Shown: in pieces, positions 61,560 through 64,000 of the stretch
How positions within the stretch are numbered: the stretch's first letter is position 1
Layout: every line of letters begins with the position of its first letter
Made by a program: the position numbers and the translations under genes
From: Acinetobacter vivianii
GTDB lineage: Bacteria; Pseudomonadota; Gammaproteobacteria; Pseudomonadales; Moraxellaceae
Reading direction: 5' to 3'
Length of the DNA stretch: 64,000 bases
Assembly: GCF_014635885.1 (NCBI RefSeq)
Contig: NZ_BMDR01000004.1
Coordinates: 406,926-470,925, forward strand
The notes under the pieces: generated by a model
What the model saw: the letters and a program-made list of their open reading frames with translations, nothing else
What the model was told of the DNA's origin: nothing
Databases searched by the model: none

Positions 61560-62027
61560 ATGAACATGAATAACGATACAGATTTTCTTCGGCAGGCCAT
61601 TGAACTGGCTTATCAAAATAGTGAGGCAGGTGGACGTCCATTCGGGGCTGTGATTGTCAAAGATGGGCAAGTGATTGCTTCTGGCGTCAACCAGATTCTC
61701 AGCACTAATGATCCCACTGCACATGCAGAATTACAGGCCATCCGTGCTGCCAGCAAACAGCTCAACTCGGCTAATTTAGAAGGATGCATTGTTTTTGCCA
61801 GTGGCCATCCATGTCCGATGTGTATGGCTGCGATGCGTATGGCGGGTATACAGGCCGTGAATTACGCCTATTCAAATGAAGCAGGTGAACCCTTTGGCTT
61901 ATCTACCGCCGCAATTTATGCAGACCTCGCCAAGCCTTTTGCAGAGCAATCGATGCAGATTCGCTATGTCCCTGTACGGCTAGAGCACAAACCAGATTTA
62001 TATGCTTACTGGAAATCATTGGCCTAA
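61560..62027 (+). CDS. Guanine-deaminase-like nucleoside deaminase
   Basis: 155-residue CDA-fold zinc hydrolase. His55-Ala-Glu57 (AHAELQAI) and Cys85/Cys88 (PCPMC) are the zinc site; GGRPFGAVIVKDG is typical of the GuaD branch that deaminates guanine to xanthine. ATG at 61560 (MNMNNDTDF) is chosen; the frame opens in the ankyrin gene. No xanthine dehydrogenase or purine operon is adjacent, so a different amino-heterocycle substrate is possible. The MFS gene starts 3 nt after its stop. Confidence 0.87.
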   Translation: MNMNNDTDFLRQAIELAYQNSEAGGRPFGAVIVKDGQVIASGVNQILSTNDPTAHAELQAIRAASKQLNSANLEGCIVFASGHPCPMCMAAMRMAGIQAVNYAYSNEAGEPFGLSTAAIYADLAKPFAEQSMQIRYVPVRLEHKPDLYAYWKSLA

Positions 62028-62030
62028 ATT

Positions 62031-63215
62031 ATGATGACCTCCTTTAATCATCGTCCGATGCTGATCGCAACTGTGGCATTGGTCGGACTCAATTTACGGC
62101 CTTTTATGACCAGCATTGGGCCAGTCGCGAATCCGATACGAACAGGGACCGGCCTGAGTTTGCAAGGGATTGCCTTACTCACTTTGGTTCCTATGCTGTT
62201 GATGGGAATCATTGCCTTTGTTGGGCCTTCGATACAAAGTGCGCTGGGTGAGCGTAAAGCCATTCTGACGGCTTTAGCAATTATCTGTCTAGGATGTGCA
62301 TTACGTTTTATTGTGCCGAATGGTGGATTCTTGATTTTGACTGCTGCCATCATTGGCTTAGGTGTGGCGATTGTACAAGCCTGCTTTCCAAGTATGATCA
62401 AAAGAGAATTTGCGGATCATCTGGGGCCGATGATGGGGCTATATTCAGCCATGTTGATGGGCGGCGGGGCTTTGGGTGCTTTAATTGCGCCGATGGTCAC
62501 TAGCGTGAGCGGGGACTGGAAAATTGGTCTATCTATTTTCACTTTACCCGCCATTGCTGCATTGCTGCTTGCCAGCTGTTTTTTAGCTCGACCTGCAAAA
62601 TCTCAATACAAACTTCCATCGGTTGGTGTATTCATGAAACAGCCACGGACATGGTTGTTGATTTTTTGCTTTGGGCTGATCAATGGTGGTTACAGCTCAA
62701 TCGTGGCATGGCTGGCACCGTCCTATCAGGAGCGGGGCTGGAGTGCAACAGCGAGCGGTAATTTAATGGCGCTACTGACACTCAGTCAAGCTGCGGCAGC
62801 ACTGCTATTGCCTTATTTATCCCGCACTAATAAAGACCGCCGGATCTGGATTGGTTTAACTTTGCTCATGCAACTGCTTGGATTTGCGGGCTTGGCTTTT
62901 ATCCCTGAATATCTGCCTTATCTATGGGTCGTGGTTTTAGGGGCAGGCTTGGGTGGCAGTTTTGCTTTACTGATGATTGTGGTGCTCGATCATCTGGCTG
63001 ATCCCGCACATGCAGGTCAGCTTTCTGCCTTAATGCAAGGTGGTGGTTTCTTACTTGCAGCCATTGCACCTTGGCTACTTGCTGTATTTCACGGTCTTAC
63101 AAGTGGTTATACCCTTGGCTGGATTTGGCATTTGGCAATGGTAGTGGTGGTGAGCATATTGGTGATCAGGCTCAACCCAACACATTATGCAAAAGCCATC
63201 CGCTTGGTAAAATAA
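62031..63215 (+). CDS. MFS transporter (CynX/NimT-like)
   Basis: 394-residue carrier with about 12 helices. NLRPFMTSIGPVANPIRTGTG at the N-terminus is the CynX/NimT (YeaN) type signature, a family that exports or imports cyanate, nitroimidazoles and other small heterocycles. ATG ATG at 62031 lies 3 nt after the deaminase stop with no clear ribosome-binding site, so translation is probably coupled. May import the heterocycle that the deaminase acts on. Confidence 0.85.
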   Translation: MMTSFNHRPMLIATVALVGLNLRPFMTSIGPVANPIRTGTGLSLQGIALLTLVPMLLMGIIAFVGPSIQSALGERKAILTALAIICLGCALRFIVPNGGFLILTAAIIGLGVAIVQACFPSMIKREFADHLGPMMGLYSAMLMGGGALGALIAPMVTSVSGDWKIGLSIFTLPAIAALLLASCFLARPAKSQYKLPSVGVFMKQPRTWLLIFCFGLINGGYSSIVAWLAPSYQERGWSATASGNLMALLTLSQAAAALLLPYLSRTNKDRRIWIGLTLLMQLLGFAGLAFIPEYLPYLWVVVLGAGLGGSFALLMIVVLDHLADPAHAGQLSALMQGGGFLLAAIAPWLLAVFHGLTSGYTLGWIWHLAMVVVVSILVIRLNPTHYAKAIRLVK

Positions 63216-63228
63216 ATCATCTGAAGCT

Positions 63229-63268
63229 AAGTTAAAGAAAAACAAGGTGTTTATTTTTTAACTTTTTT
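63229..63268 (+). terminator. Terminator after the CynX/NimT-like gene
   Basis: 8-bp stem AAGTTAAA (63229-63236) with TTTAACTT (63257-63264), then T-rich tail. 14 nt past the MFS stop. Confidence 0.65.
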
Positions 63269-63415
63269 AATAAGGACGTATCGCGTAGTTAACAAGGAAG
63301 TTTAAAAAAATAAATAGAATGTGACATTTATTGTCATCTATAGACAGAACTGTATAGACATTAAATCGTTTTTTTGAGTAAAATATGGCAAATTTAATGA
63401 AATGTTCTATAAAAA

Positions 63416-64000
63416 ATGTTGAACAATATTTTTAAGGCTCTGGACAGTTTAGGCCTCACAGCACAGAAACGTGCGATCCATATTCAATTTTCAAATCAAA
63501 ATTTAAATTCCCAAGTCTTCCTGCAACGTATCGATGGTCAGCATGAATTAAACGCTGGCTTTAAGGCAGAGCTGATCTGTTTATCGACCAATGCTGCCAT
63601 TCCACTTAAACAATTTATTGGCAGCCAAGCCGCAATTGACACCGTTACCGATCAGGGCCAACTGAGCCGTGTCACAGGCATTATTACTCAAGCCTTACAA
63701 GGCCAGTCTGACGGTAGCTTAACCCTCTATAAACTCACGCTCGAAGACCCAACCGCACTGTGGAAACAACGCCGTAACAGCCGCGTGTTTATGAATAAAA
63801 GCGTGCGTGATGTGGTGGAAATTGTCTTTAAAGAATGGCAACAAAAAAGCCCCTTATTTGCCTCGAGCTTAACGCTTGATTTAAGCGGACTCAGTCAAGA
63901 CTATGACGTCCGTCCATTTATCATGCAATCCAATGAAAGCGACTATGACTTTCTGACTCGTCTGATGCGCAGTGAAGGGATTAACTGGCTGGTTGATGAA
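63416..64000 (+). CDS. vgrG: VgrG, type VI secretion spike protein (3' truncated by window)
   Basis: The frame is open from ATG 63416 to the window end (195 codons). The N-terminus (FKALDSLGLTAQKRAIHIQF) and the following VgrG core (SNQNLNSQVFLQRIDG, GFKAELICLS, IDTVTDQGQLSRVTGIITQA, YDFLTRLMRSEGINWLV) match gp27-like domains of Acinetobacter VgrG proteins. It forms the trimeric spike of the T6SS and often carries an effector or is followed by one. The gp5-like domain and C-terminus lie beyond the window. No clear ribosome-binding site in the upstream 20 bp, so a slightly different start is possible. Confidence 0.9.
   Translation, partial: MLNNIFKALDSLGLTAQKRAIHIQFSNQNLNSQVFLQRIDGQHELNAGFKAELICLSTNAAIPLKQFIGSQAAIDTVTDQGQLSRVTGIITQALQGQSDGSLTLYKLTLEDPTALWKQRRNSRVFMNKSVRDVVEIVFKEWQQKSPLFASSLTLDLSGLSQDYDVRPFIMQSNESDYDFLTRLMRSEGINWLVDE

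Noticed and set aside
63385..63435. A 16-codon ORF overlapping the start of vgrG
   Set aside because: Too short, no ribosome-binding site, no similarity; probably chance in AT-rich DNA.
1..64000. CRISPR arrays, tRNA, rRNA, IS elements or prophage genes
   Set aside because: I saw no regular repeats with spacers, no cloverleaf or rRNA sequence, and no transposase, integrase or phage structural gene; VgrG is a T6SS protein in this context.

Overview
The window reads as a stretch of an Acinetobacter chromosome. Supporting signs are moderate-to-low GC, a dca (dicarboxylic acid) beta-oxidation cluster with a DcaP-type coiled-coil porin, an Acr1-like fatty acyl-CoA reductase paralogue, and a VgrG N-terminus of the Acinetobacter type. 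It is almost entirely a catabolic region. I found no rRNA, tRNA, CRISPR array, insertion sequence or phage gene. All large genes look intact, except the first and last, which are cut by the window edges.

Layout. 0-2.1 kb: a truncated CaiB/BaiF CoA-transferase and an IclR regulator. 2.1-15.5 kb: the dca cluster. A minus-strand operon (enoyl-CoA hydratase, SDR, 3-hydroxyacyl-CoA dehydrogenase, thiolase) and a plus-strand operon (acyl-CoA dehydrogenase, MFS carrier, two CoA-transferase subunits, DcaP porin, second MFS carrier) diverge from a shared 312-bp promoter region. A paralogous IclR regulator and a paralogous MFS carrier follow on the left. Together they can import a dicarboxylate, activate it and shorten it to acetyl-CoA and succinyl-CoA. 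15.5-20.6 kb: a PaaI-like thioesterase, then a 600-residue acyl-CoA dehydrogenase, a PaaG-like hydratase, a class II aldolase and a 2-hydroxyacid dehydrogenase. 20.8-25.4 kb: a fused indolepyruvate-type 2-oxoacid:ferredoxin oxidoreductase and a divergent LysR regulator. 25.6-34.7 kb: the leucine/isovalerate pathway liuABCDE, a divergent TetR regulator and an acyl-CoA synthetase, followed by a methyltransferase and a second DcaP-like porin.

37-42.6 kb: LysR regulator, omega-amino acid:pyruvate aminotransferase, methylmalonate-semialdehyde dehydrogenase and amino acid permease, consistent with beta-alanine or another omega-amino acid as substrate. 42.6-44.3 kb: a very AT-rich islet with two unrecognised small genes. 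44.3-45.1 kb: the Acr1-like SDR.

45.2-60.7 kb holds the most interesting block. An IclR regulator diverges from a 13-gene run: Rieske ferredoxin, small HTH-like protein, Rieske oxygenase without a beta subunit, SDR, two-domain VOC dioxygenase, FAD ferredoxin reductase, MFS carrier, cupin, alpha/beta hydrolase, a second SDR with a substituted active site, NadX-like dehydrogenase, aldehyde dehydrogenase and ThDP enzyme. An outer-membrane porin and a convergent LysR gene follow. Near-identical palindromes (GTTTTATATATAAAAC type) lie upstream of the IclR gene, the first catabolic gene and the porin, suggesting one regulon. The gene set fits hydroxylation and extradiol cleavage of an aromatic compound, but it lacks the usual MhpD/MhpE lower pathway and I do not recognise it as a named pathway.

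60.9-64 kb: an ankyrin-repeat lipoprotein, a guanine-deaminase-like enzyme, a CynX/NimT-type MFS carrier, and the start of a type VI secretion vgrG gene.
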